Below are positions 44,468-52,488 of a DNA stretch of 64,000 nt, in pieces. Under the pieces are notes generated by a model. It did no database searches. It worked only from the letters and a program-made list of their open reading frames with translations, and was not told the DNA's origin. The first letter of the stretch is position 1. Every line of letters starts with the position of its first letter. The DNA lies in NCBI RefSeq assembly GCF_902364025.1, contig NZ_CABJCG010000008.1, forward strand, positions 124,001-188,000, read 5' to 3'. Made by a program: the position numbers and the translations under genes. Origin of the DNA: Enterocloster lavalensis (GTDB taxonomy: Bacteria > Bacillota > Clostridia > Lachnospirales > Lachnospiraceae).

Positions 44468-44562
44468 GAAAAACCACCCTTGTATACTTTGACCGGTTTC
44501 AAGGTGGATTTTCTGCTTTTCTAATTGGCCACCCCCTTGTATGGGGCGGTTGTTCCTTTTAT
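44468..44562 (-). ncRNA. Predicted antitoxin RNA, copy 3
   Basis: Promoter TTGAAA (44592-44597), 17 bases, TATAAT (44569-44574) on the minus strand. The terminator stem here is one base shorter (CCACC/GGTGG) but is extended outward by GCAGAAAA/TTTTCTGC. Confidence 0.62.
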
Positions 44563-44658
44563 ATGCTTATTATAACAATCCCACGCAGATTTTTCAACCG
44601 TATTTTCTGCACAAATTCTCTTCTCCCGGACCCGTGTTACTGTGGACAGTAACCTGTT

Positions 44659-45078
44659 TCACCCCACCCCTTCCTCAAGCGTCCTCCATCCCAGCACCGC
44701 GCATTTCACCCGGGCCGGCATATGGGCCACGTCCTGCAAAGCCGCCGCGTCCTCCAGCTCCTCCAGGTCCATTTCCGTCGCTGTCCCCTGGATCATGCCG
44801 AAGAACCGCTTCGCCAGTTCCAGCGCTTCCTCCGTCTCCTTCCCGATCACCAGATCCAGCATAATATCCGCGGAGGCCTGGGAAATGGCACAGCCCTCGC
44901 CCACAAAAGCCCCGTCCCGGATCACCCCATCCTCCACCTTCAGTTTCAGCCAGAGATGATCCCCACAGCTGGGGTTCACCCCCTCCAGCACCAGGTTGGC
45001 GTCCGCCAGGTCGTGCTTGTGGGCCGGGCGGAGGTTGTGCTCCGTCAATATCTCATTGTAAAAACTTCTATTCTCCAT
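44659..45078 (-). CDS. sufU: SufU iron-sulfur scaffold/sulfur acceptor
   Basis: A 139-residue SufU/IscU-type protein. The three conserved cysteines are in NPSCGD, GEGCAIS and RVKCAVLGW, and the SufU-type insertion between them is present. SufU accepts sulfur from SufS as a zinc protein in Firmicutes. Its ATG overlaps the sufS end by 11 bp. It is the last gene of the suf operon. An 18-bp palindrome (44636-44653) lies just after its stop. Confidence 0.92.
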   Translation of the reverse strand: MENRSFYNEILTEHNLRPAHKHDLADANLVLEGVNPSCGDHLWLKLKVEDGVIRDGAFVGEGCAISQASADIMLDLVIGKETEEALELAKRFFGMIQGTATEMDLEELEDAAALQDVAHMPARVKCAVLGWRTLEEGVG

Positions 45079-46312
45079 ATCCCATTTTCCTCCTGATTCC
45101 GGCCACGCTCCTCAAAAGCGCCGCGATCTCCTCCTGCGTGTTGTAAAAATAGATGCTGGCCCTGGTGGCCGCGTTCACCTTCAAAAAGTCGAACAACGGC
45201 TGGGCGCAGTGGTTCCCTGCCCGGACGGCGATGCCGTCCGCGTCCAGAATGGCGCTCACATCATGAGGATGAACCCCGTCCACGGTAAACGTCAAAATGC
45301 CGCAGTGCTCCTCGGCCTTCTCCGATCCCAGAACCTTCACATGCGGAATCTGCCGAAGCCCCTCAAGTGCCATTGTGGTCAGCGCCAGCTCCTGCCTGTG
45401 CACCGCCTCAAATCCCACCGCCTCCAGATAGCGGATCGCCTCCTTAAGGCCCCAGGCCCCTGCCGCGTTCACCGTGCCCGCCTCAAATTTGTGCGGCACC
45501 GGCGCGAACACCGCCCCGGTCCTGGTGACGGAATCGATCATCTCCCCGCCGGTCAGAAACGGCGGCATCTCCTCCAGCAGCTCCCGCCGCCCGTACAGCA
45601 CGCCGATTCCCATGGGCCCCATAAGCTTGTGGCCCGAAAATGCCAGGAAATCCGCTCCCAGCGCCTGCACGTCCACAGGCATATGGGGCGCGCTCTGGGC
45701 TGCGTCCACCACCAGAACAGCTCCCCGCTCCTTCGCCATGGTCGCGATCCGGGCGATGGGATTCTCACATCCCAGCACATTTGACACGTGGGCCACCGCC
45801 ACCAGCTTTGTGCGCTCCGAAAATGCCTCGTTCAGCCGCTCCTGCGTGATCCGGCCATCCGCCTCACACTCCAGGAATTTAAGCCTGGCACCTGTCTGCC
45901 TTGCCACCATCTGCCAGGGCAGCAGGTTGCTGTGGTGCTCCATGATACTCACCACAATCTCATCTCCGGCTTTAAGCCTGGACAAACCGTAGCTGTACGC
46001 CACCAGATTCAGGCTTTCCGTGGTATTTCTCGTGAAAATAACCTCGCCCTCAGGCGGAGCGTTGAGGAACCGGCGCACCGCCTTTCTGGCCTCCTCCACC
46101 CGCTCCGTGGCCTCCACGCTCAGGGCGTAAAATCCCCGCATGGGGTTGGCGTTGTACCTCTCGTAAAACTCCCGCTCCGCCTGCAGCACGCAGGCGGGCT
46201 TCTGGGCCGTGGCCGCGCTGTCCAGGTAAATCAAGGGATTCTCTGCCAGCAGCGGGAAATTCCTGCGGTACGGATTGCAGTACGGATGATTCTTAAACCC
46301 ATTATTTTCCAT
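45068..46312 (-). CDS. sufS: SufS cysteine desulfurase
   Basis: A 414-residue class II cysteine desulfurase. PLP lysine lies in FSGHKLMGPMGIGVLYG and the catalytic cysteine in VRAGNHCAQP. YLDSAATAQKP near the N-terminus is typical. It takes sulfur from cysteine and passes it to SufU. It overlaps sufD by 11 bp. Confidence 0.94.
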   Translation of the reverse strand: MENNGFKNHPYCNPYRRNFPLLAENPLIYLDSAATAQKPACVLQAEREFYERYNANPMRGFYALSVEATERVEEARKAVRRFLNAPPEGEVIFTRNTTESLNLVAYSYGLSRLKAGDEIVVSIMEHHSNLLPWQMVARQTGARLKFLECEADGRITQERLNEAFSERTKLVAVAHVSNVLGCENPIARIATMAKERGAVLVVDAAQSAPHMPVDVQALGADFLAFSGHKLMGPMGIGVLYGRRELLEEMPPFLTGGEMIDSVTRTGAVFAPVPHKFEAGTVNAAGAWGLKEAIRYLEAVGFEAVHRQELALTTMALEGLRQIPHVKVLGSEKAEEHCGILTFTVDGVHPHDVSAILDADGIAVRAGNHCAQPLFDFLKVNAATRASIYFYNTQEEIAALLRSVAGIRRKMGYGE

Positions 46313-47540
46313 CTCCGCTCACCTCCTCCAAATAATCCTGTGCCAGCCGCCTTGCGGCCTCATCTCCGATCCTGCGGCAGACCTTGTCCAGCTTGGCCCG
46401 GGTCATCACCTGGGCGGCCTTCTCCCGGCTCATCCCCCTGGAACAGAGGTAGAACAACAGCTCGTCGTCCAGCCTGCCGATGGTAGCGCCGTGGCTGCCC
46501 TGCACGTCCTCCTCGGCGCACAGAATCAGCGGAATGGTCTGATTCACCGCGTCGTCCCCCAGAATCAGCACGTCCTCCTGTTCCTCGCCCTCCGCTCCGG
46601 CGGATCCCGCCTTGAAGTCGATGGTGCCGCGAAACAGCTTAAACGCCTGATCCCGGAGCACGCCCCCGGCCATGATCCGGCTTTTGGACCTGCGCCCTCT
46701 ATGATTTGCCACATAATTCATGTCGAACCGCTGGCCTTCCCTTCCCAGATATCCCACGTCCACGCTCAGGGCGCTCTCCACCCCGTCAAGCTCCGCCAGG
46801 CAGCCCGCGTAAGTCTCAGCCCCGCCCAGAAACAGCTGGACGATCTCCACGGACGCGCCGTCGCCGCAGCTCCCGCCGATGTCATTCAACATCCGGTATC
46901 CGCTCCCCAGAAGCTGGAGCTGGATCAGCCGCACCCTGGCATTTTTACGCGCCTTAAACCGGGTCTGCACGGCGATCTGCCCTCCGTCCCCGGGCGCTGA
47001 GGTGAAATCCATCACCACGGTCAGCCGTTCGCCCTCCCCGGCCAGAATTTCCACCGGCTGGAAACTGTTCTCCCCGTCCTGACAGATGAAATGCAGGACG
47101 GCGCGGTCGTCCTCCACGGGAGCGGTCCGGGCAGCGGTAATCTCCGCTGCGGCCCGAATCGAGGCAGCCTCCGCCGCGCCCTGAATCGCCGCGGCCTCCG
47201 CCTCAATCCGAATCGGCTCAATCTTATCCGCGCCCCGAATCGCCGCGGCCCGGGCGGGATGGGCTTCCGTCCCAATCCGAATCACCTCAGCCTCCGCCGC
47301 GTCCCTCAGCCGGTCCATATCCCGCCCCATCCCGGTCGCAACAGACGAGAAATCCTCCTCCCACGCTTCCGGCTCCAAAAATCCTTCCGTAATCACGGCC
47401 GGGGCCTTCCCCGCCGCGATCCGTTCCAACCGGGCCTCGTTCATCTTCAGCCGGTTCCAGGTCCTCACCGGCAGCCGGTTGACCTTCAAATAAAGTCCAT
47501 TTTCCACAGGGGGCCTCCTTTCCAAATCCTGTAAATCCAT
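46302..47540 (-). CDS. sufD: SufD, Fe-S assembly scaffold subunit, with repetitive insert
   Basis: A 412-residue SufB/SufD-family protein. The C-terminal core (GRRSKSRIMAGGVLRDQAFKLFRGTIDFKAGS, SHGATIGRLDDELLFYLCSRGMS) matches SufD. Residues 81-140 are an Ala/Ile/Arg/Glu-rich low-complexity insert (for example IRIEAEAAAIQGAAEAASIR) built from degenerate DNA repeats (47121-47300). The start may be ATG 47540, directly after the sufB stop, or GTG 47507, which has an AGGAGG six bases upstream. It acts with SufB and SufC. Confidence 0.9.
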   Translation of the reverse strand: MDLQDLERRPPVENGLYLKVNRLPVRTWNRLKMNEARLERIAAGKAPAVITEGFLEPEAWEEDFSSVATGMGRDMDRLRDAAEAEVIRIGTEAHPARAAAIRGADKIEPIRIEAEAAAIQGAAEAASIRAAAEITAARTAPVEDDRAVLHFICQDGENSFQPVEILAGEGERLTVVMDFTSAPGDGGQIAVQTRFKARKNARVRLIQLQLLGSGYRMLNDIGGSCGDGASVEIVQLFLGGAETYAGCLAELDGVESALSVDVGYLGREGQRFDMNYVANHRGRRSKSRIMAGGVLRDQAFKLFRGTIDFKAGSAGAEGEEQEDVLILGDDAVNQTIPLILCAEEDVQGSHGATIGRLDDELLFYLCSRGMSREKAAQVMTRAKLDKVCRRIGDEAARRLAQDYLEEVSGDGK

Positions 47541-48947
47541 CTATCCGATACTCCCCTTCATCTCCATGCGGATCAGATTGTTCATCTCCACCGCGTACTC
47601 CAGGGGCAGCTCCTTGGCCACGCTGTCCGCGAACCCGCTGACGATCATAGCCCTGGCCTCCTCCTCGCTCAGTCCCCGGGACATGAGGTAAAATACCGCC
47701 TCGTCGCTGATCCGCCCGATCTTGGCCTCATGGCCGATATCCGCGTCCTTTGTGCGGATATCCATAGCCGGAACCGTGTCCGACCGGGAGATTCCGTCCA
47801 GCATCAGGGACTGGCAGGACACCGCCGCCTTGCTGCCCGCCGCCCCCTTAGCCACCACCACGGAACTTCTGAACGTGCTCACGCCCCCGCCCTTGGAAAT
47901 GGACCGGGTGTTCATGTAAGAGGTCGTCTCCGGCGCGGCGTGCACCACCTTTGCCCCGGTGTCCAGGTTCTGTCCCTCCCCGGCGAAGGTGATCCCGGTG
48001 AATTCCATCCTGGCCCCCCGTCCCTTCAAAATGCTCATGGGGTACAGGCAGGATACGTGGGAGCCGAAGGAACCGGACACCCACTCGATGGTTCCGCCCT
48101 CGGCCACCTGGGCCCGCTTGGTATTCAAGTTGTACATGTTCTTGGACCAGTTCTCAATGGTGGAATAGCGCAGCTTCGCGTTCTTCCCCACAAACAATTC
48201 CACGCAGCCCGCGTGCAGATTGGCCACATTGTATTTCGGCGCGGAACAGCCCTCGATAAAATGCAGGCTGGCCCCCTCGTCCACAATAATCAGCGTATGC
48301 TCGAACTGCCCCGCCCCCGGCGCGTTCAGCCGGAAATAGGATTGCAGAGGTATTTCCACCTGAACCCCCGGCGGCACGTATACAAAAGACCCGCCCGACC
48401 ACACCGCGCCGTGGAGGGCCGCAAACTTGTGATCATTTGGCGGTACCAGCTTCATAAAATGTTTTTTCACCATATCCCCGTACTCGCCCTTCATGGCGCT
48501 CTCCAGGTCCGTGTATACCACACCCTGCTCCGCCACCTCCCGGCGCACGTTGTGGTATACCAGCTCCGAATCGTACTGCGCGCCCACGCCCGCCAGGGAA
48601 CTTTTCTCCGCCTGGGGGATTCCCAGCCGCTCAAAGGTGTCCTTGATCTCCTCCGGCACCTCGGCCCAATCCCCCTTCATCCCGGTGTTGGACCGCACAT
48701 AGGTGGCGATATTATTCATGTCCAGTCCCTCTAAGGAGGGGCCCCAGTCCTGAACGTTCATATTGTTGTAAATCTGAAGGGACTCCAGCCGGAACAGCTC
48801 CATCCACAGCGGATCGCCCTTCTCCCGGGAAATCTGCTCCACAATGGCCGGGCTCAGCCCCGTCTCAATGCGGTAGGCGTCCTTCTCCTCGTTCCGTATG
48901 TCATAAATGCTTCTGTCGATGTCATTTACATAAGTTCTTTCTTCCAT
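47541..48947 (-). CDS. sufB: SufB, Fe-S assembly scaffold subunit
   Basis: A 468-residue SufB. The start MEERTYVNDIDRSIYDIRNEE at 48947 has AGGAGAG upstream; longer reading overlaps sufC and is rejected. Recognisable segments are VYTDLESAMKGEYGDMVKKHFM, WSGGSFVYVPPGVQVEIPLQSYF and GHEAKIGRISDEAVFYLMSRGLSEEEA. It builds the cluster with SufC and SufD. Confidence 0.95.
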   Translation of the reverse strand: MEERTYVNDIDRSIYDIRNEEKDAYRIETGLSPAIVEQISREKGDPLWMELFRLESLQIYNNMNVQDWGPSLEGLDMNNIATYVRSNTGMKGDWAEVPEEIKDTFERLGIPQAEKSSLAGVGAQYDSELVYHNVRREVAEQGVVYTDLESAMKGEYGDMVKKHFMKLVPPNDHKFAALHGAVWSGGSFVYVPPGVQVEIPLQSYFRLNAPGAGQFEHTLIIVDEGASLHFIEGCSAPKYNVANLHAGCVELFVGKNAKLRYSTIENWSKNMYNLNTKRAQVAEGGTIEWVSGSFGSHVSCLYPMSILKGRGARMEFTGITFAGEGQNLDTGAKVVHAAPETTSYMNTRSISKGGGVSTFRSSVVVAKGAAGSKAAVSCQSLMLDGISRSDTVPAMDIRTKDADIGHEAKIGRISDEAVFYLMSRGLSEEEARAMIVSGFADSVAKELPLEYAVEMNNLIRMEMKGSIG

Positions 48948-48993
48948 CTCCGTGTTCTCTCCTTTCGGGAAGGCAGGGGGCCGGGCGCAGCCC

Positions 48994-49740
48994 TCACTGC
49001 CCCAGATACCGCTCAAACCCGTCCCGATTAATCTCCTCCACCAGCGCCGCCCCGCCCGTTTTCACGATCCGGCCGCCCACCATGATGTGGGTCTTGTCCA
49101 CATGCAGGGATTCCAGAATCCGGGTGCTGTGGGTGATAATGAGAAGCCCGCCCTCCCGGTCCTTCTGGTACTCCTTCACGCCCAGGGACACCGTGCGCAC
49201 TGCGTCCACGTCCAGGCCCGAGTCCGTCTCGTCCAGAATCGCCAGGCTGGGCTTCAAAAGCAGCATCTGCAAAATCTCCGCCTTCTTTTTCTCTCCGCCT
49301 GAAAATCCCACGTTCAAATCCCGGTCCCCGTAGGCCCTGTCCATTTGCAGCAGCTCCATGGCCTGGCCCATCTCCTTTCGGAAGGCCGAGAGCTTCACCC
49401 GCTCCCCTCTGCGCTGCTCCACCGCGCCGCGGATGAACGCGCCCAGGGTCAGCCCTGGAATCTCCAGGGGGTTCTGAAAGGACAGAAACATCCCGTCCCT
49501 GGCCCGCTTGTCCGCGCTCTCCTCATTGATCCGCTTTCCCTGGAACAGGACATTCCCCGCCGTGGTCTCATAGCGCGGATTCCCCATCAGGGCGTAGCCC
49601 AGTGTGGACTTTCCCGCTCCGTTGGGCCCCATCAGCACATGGGTCTCCCCCTTCTGAATCTCCAGGTCAATTCCATGTAAAATCTCTTTATCTTCCACTC
49701 TGACCGTCAGTCCCCTGACTTCCAGCAGTCCGTTTGACAT
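48994..49740 (-). CDS. sufC: SufC ATPase
   Basis: A 248-residue ABC-type ATPase without a permease. Walker A is GPNGAGKST, signature FSGGEKKKAEILQML, Walker B LAILDETDSGLD and the switch histidine IITHSTRIL. The start at 49740 is preceded by GGAGGAGT. It heads the operon sufCBDSU, whose promoter carries two Rrf2-type palindromes. Confidence 0.95.
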   Translation of the reverse strand: MSNGLLEVRGLTVRVEDKEILHGIDLEIQKGETHVLMGPNGAGKSTLGYALMGNPRYETTAGNVLFQGKRINEESADKRARDGMFLSFQNPLEIPGLTLGAFIRGAVEQRRGERVKLSAFRKEMGQAMELLQMDRAYGDRDLNVGFSGGEKKKAEILQMLLLKPSLAILDETDSGLDVDAVRTVSLGVKEYQKDREGGLLIITHSTRILESLHVDKTHIMVGGRIVKTGGAALVEEINRDGFERYLGQ

Positions 49741-49789
49741 ATACTCCTCCATTCCGCCCGGGAAGGCTCGTGTTTTGATCTGATTTTAT

Positions 49790-49858
49790 ATTAACCTATC
49801 ATTTTAATCGGTTTATAGATATCATAATCTTATAAACCTACTTTGTCAATAGGTTTAT
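49790..49858 (-). promoter_or_regulatory. suf promoter with two Rrf2/IscR-type operators
   Basis: Minus-strand promoter TTGACA (49844-49849), 17 bases, TATGAT (49821-49826). A 27-bp palindrome ATAAACCTA-n9-TAGGTTTAT (49832-49858) covers the -35 element. A second related palindrome, ATTAACC-n13-GGTTTAT (49790-49816), has the same arm spacing and lies just downstream of the -10. Both face the divergent Rrf2 gene, so they are the likely sites of that regulator. Confidence 0.85.
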
Positions 49859-49873
49859 ATTTTCCACTTTCTG

Positions 49874-49903
49874 TTGATATTCCTATTTCTGTTGTAGTAT
49901 AAT
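49874..49903 (+). promoter_or_regulatory. Promoter of the Rrf2 regulator gene
   Basis: TTGATA (49874-49879), 18-base spacer, TATAAT (49898-49903), 42 bp before the ATG. Confidence 0.7.
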
Positions 49904-49945
49904 AGGGGCATGCTGACAGGCAATTTTTAGAGGGAGGTGTGTCAA

Positions 49946-50353
49946 ATGATGATTTCCACAAGGGGACGCTACGCGCTGCGGGTGATGCTGGACCTTGCCG
50001 CACACGACGCGGACGGGTACATTCCCCTGAAAGAGATTGCACACCGCCAGGACATTTCCGAGAAATATCTGGAAATCGTTCTGAAGGTTTTGGTCCGAAA
50101 CAACCTGCTCACCGGCCTGCGCGGAAAAGGCGGCGGATACCGCCTGACCCGTCCCCCGGGCGAGTACACCTTGGGTGAAATCCTGCGTCTGACCGAAGGC
50201 AGCCTGGCGCCGGTGGCCTGCGCCGACGAGGGCAATACAGAATGCCCCCGGCGCGAGACCTGCCCGTCCCGCCCCGTATGGCAGAAGCTGGACACGCTGA
50301 TCAACGACTATCTGGACGGAATCACCCTGGACGATCTGTTGAAATCCCCATAG
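49946..50353 (+). CDS. Rrf2-family Fe-S regulator (IscR-like)
   Basis: A 135-residue Rrf2 protein. MMISTRGRYALRVMLDLA and KYLEIVLKVLVRNNLLTGLRGKGGGYRL are characteristic of the winged helix and its dimer helix. Three cysteines (VACADEG, TECPRRETC) have C-x7-C-x5-C spacing and could bind a [2Fe-2S] cluster. The start follows a GGGAGGT site; the GTG inside that site is not used. It is divergent from suf and probably adjusts SUF expression to cluster demand. Confidence 0.92.
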   Translation: MMISTRGRYALRVMLDLAAHDADGYIPLKEIAHRQDISEKYLEIVLKVLVRNNLLTGLRGKGGGYRLTRPPGEYTLGEILRLTEGSLAPVACADEGNTECPRRETCPSRPVWQKLDTLINDYLDGITLDDLLKSP

Positions 50354-50494
50354 CCGCCGAGTCAGGCCCCGCGCTTTACGCCCGCGGCCCGGACGGACAT
50401 GGCCGGACGGCAGCCCAACACCCCATTCCCCCGCCAAACAACATCCCCGATTCGGAGAAAACGAAAAATCAATATCGGAAAGGACAAATGCACT

Positions 50495-51700
50495 ATGTAT
50501 TGCACAAGAAAACTCACTGACTCCATCACCTGGGTGGGCGGCAACGACCGCCGCCTGGCTCTCTTCGAGAACCTCTTCCCCATTCCCCGGGGCGTCTCCT
50601 ACAACTCCTACCTGATCGTGGACGAAAAAACCGCGCTGATTGACACTGCGGACGCGTCCATTACCAGACAATTTCTGGAAAATATTGCCCACACCCTGGA
50701 CGGGCGCGGCCTGGACTATCTGATCGTCAACCACATGGAGCCGGACCACTGCGCCAACATCCAGGAACTGCTCCTGCGCTACCCGGACTTAAAGATCGTT
50801 GGCAACACCAAGACCATTTCCATGATCGGCCAGTTCTATGATCTGGACGCCGCCGGGCGCAGCCTCGTGGTCAAGGAGAACGACACCCTGTCCCTGGGCG
50901 CCCACACCCTGCGCTTCTACTTCGCGCCCATGGTGCACTGGCCGGAGGTGATGATGACCTACGAGGAGAGCGAACAACTGCTCTTTTCCGCCGACGCCTT
51001 CGGAACCTTCGGCGCGGTAAACGGCAACCTGTTTAACGATGAGGTGAACTTCGAGCGCGACTGGCTGCCCGACGCCCGCCGTTACTACAGCAACATCGTG
51101 GGCAAATACGGCGTCCAGGTGCAGTCCGCCTTAAAGAAGGTGGCGGGCCTTCCCCTGCGCATGATCTGCCCCCTTCACGGCCTGGTGTGGCGCAGCGATC
51201 TGGACGTGCTTCTGGACAAGTACGCCCACTGGAGCAAATACGAGCCTGAGGAACAGGCCGTGGCCATTTTCTTCGGCTCCATGTACGGCGACACCGAGAA
51301 CGCGGTGAACGTGCTGGCCGCGGGCCTGGCCGACGCGGGCGTGAAAAATATCGCCGTCTACGACATTTCCAGCACCCACGTGTCCGTGCTGATCTCCGAA
51401 ATCTTCCGGTGCAGCCACCTGGTGCTGGCCGCCCCCACCTACAACGGCGGCGTCTACCCGGCCATGCTGAATCTGCTCCACGACATGAAGGCGTTGAGCG
51501 TGCAGAACCGCACCGTGGCCCTGATCGAAAACGGCTCCTGGGCCTCCACCTGCGCCAAGCAGATGCGCGCCGCCCTGGAGGAGATGAAGCAGATGCAGAT
51601 TCTGGACACCACCGTGACCTTGAAATCCACGCTGAAGGAGGATTCCGCGGCGGCACTGGAGGCACTGAGGGAGAGCCTTCTGGCTTCCTTGGGACAGTAA
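50495..51700 (+). CDS. Flavodiiron protein (FprA-type)
   Basis: A 401-residue flavodiiron protein. The N-terminal metallo-beta-lactamase domain holds the diiron ligands NHMEPDHCANI, and further HWPEVMMTY and CPLHGLVWR. The C-terminal flavodoxin domain starts at VAIFFGSMYGDTENAV with the FMN loop, and later APTYNGGVYPAML. Such proteins reduce oxygen or nitric oxide to water or nitrous oxide, protecting anaerobes. It follows the Fe-S regulator gene by 141 bp on the same strand. The start at 50495 lacks an ideal ribosome binding site. Confidence 0.93.
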   Translation: MYCTRKLTDSITWVGGNDRRLALFENLFPIPRGVSYNSYLIVDEKTALIDTADASITRQFLENIAHTLDGRGLDYLIVNHMEPDHCANIQELLLRYPDLKIVGNTKTISMIGQFYDLDAAGRSLVVKENDTLSLGAHTLRFYFAPMVHWPEVMMTYEESEQLLFSADAFGTFGAVNGNLFNDEVNFERDWLPDARRYYSNIVGKYGVQVQSALKKVAGLPLRMICPLHGLVWRSDLDVLLDKYAHWSKYEPEEQAVAIFFGSMYGDTENAVNVLAAGLADAGVKNIAVYDISSTHVSVLISEIFRCSHLVLAAPTYNGGVYPAMLNLLHDMKALSVQNRTVALIENGSWASTCAKQMRAALEEMKQMQILDTTVTLKSTLKEDSAAALEALRESLLASLGQ

Positions 51701-51767
51701 CAACATAAGTATAAAATAATGAAATAGCAGTAGGCAGCCGTCCTACAACGGCGCGCCAGATATCCGG

Positions 51768-51785
51768 CACATGGGAGACCATGTG
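51768..51785. other. Perfect hairpin in the FprA-sigma gap
   Basis: CACATGG-gaga-CCATGTG is an 18-bp inverted repeat in the 230-bp gap 51701-51930. It is followed by TCGCTTGTCTTTT, so it could be a weak terminator after the flavodiiron gene. Nothing else recognisable lies in the gap. Confidence 0.4.
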
Positions 51786-51930
51786 TCGCTTGTCTTTTAT
51801 ACCCTGTGCCCGCCCGGTCCATCCCAGCAAACAGTGCAATCATAAAAACACCATCCCACGCAACCAACGGCCCCAAACGGGTAGTATACAAGTGAAAGGC
51901 CCTAAAACATTCTATACAGGAGGTGGCAAA

Positions 51931-52488
51931 ATGGAGGACAACCGAATCGTTGAATTGTACTGGGCGCGCGATGAAAGGGCGATATCGGAAACCGCATCAA
52001 AGTACGGAAAATATTGCCATACCATTGCCTATAACATTCTCCGGGATCAAGGGGAGGCGGAGGAAAGCGTCAACGACACTTATCTCGGCGCATGGAACGC
52101 AATGCCGCCCCACTGCCCCTCTGTTCTGCGCACATTCCTGGGGAAAATCACCCGGCGGATATCCCTGAAAAAGTGGCGTGATCTCCACCGGGACAAGCGC
52201 GGCGGCGGACAGGTGTCCCTCGCCCTTGAGGAGCTTTCGGAATGCGTGCCCTCAAAGTCCGCGGTAGAAGATGAAATCCTGGCGGCGGAGCTGTCAAAGA
52301 CTTTGAACTGCTTTATCGCGTCTCTGCCAGCCACGGAGCGGCAGATTTTTCTCTGCCGCTACTGGTATCTGGACTCCATCGATACAATCAGCCGGAGCTT
52401 TTGTTTTAGCCGCAGTAAAGTAAAATCCATGCTTTACCGTACAAGAGTGAAACTGCTTAACCATCTGAAAAAGGAGGGTGCCCTATGA
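51931..52488 (+). CDS. ECF-type RNA polymerase sigma factor
   Basis: A 185-residue sigma-70 family protein with region 2 (ASKYGKYCHTIAYNILRDQGEAEESVNDTYLGAWNA) and region 4 (LPATERQIFLCRYWYLDSIDTISRSFCFSRSKVKSMLYRTRVKLLNHL). The start at 51931 has an AGGAGGT site. It overlaps the next gene by 4 bp, the usual arrangement for a sigma factor and its membrane partner. Regulon unknown. Confidence 0.92.
   Translation: MEDNRIVELYWARDERAISETASKYGKYCHTIAYNILRDQGEAEESVNDTYLGAWNAMPPHCPSVLRTFLGKITRRISLKKWRDLHRDKRGGGQVSLALEELSECVPSKSAVEDEILAAELSKTLNCFIASLPATERQIFLCRYWYLDSIDTISRSFCFSRSKVKSMLYRTRVKLLNHLKKEGAL

Larger units (their letters stand above)
43319..44624. repeat. Three tandem ~455-bp toxin-antitoxin cassettes
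   Basis: Three directly repeated, highly similar units begin at the ATGTAGATTAAT motif at 43320, 43775 and 44229 (periods 455 and 454 bp). The third ends near 44624, after a shared CTGCACAAATTCT. Each unit carries, in order: a GC hairpin with U tract (CCCGGG arms), a toxin promoter, a conserved leader, a 27-codon gene, a variable hairpin, a bidirectional terminator and a minus-strand antisense promoter. Most differences lie in the region just after the toxin stop. In unit 1 the U-tract hairpin (about 43335-43366) would also terminate the GNAT transcript. Confidence 0.92.
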
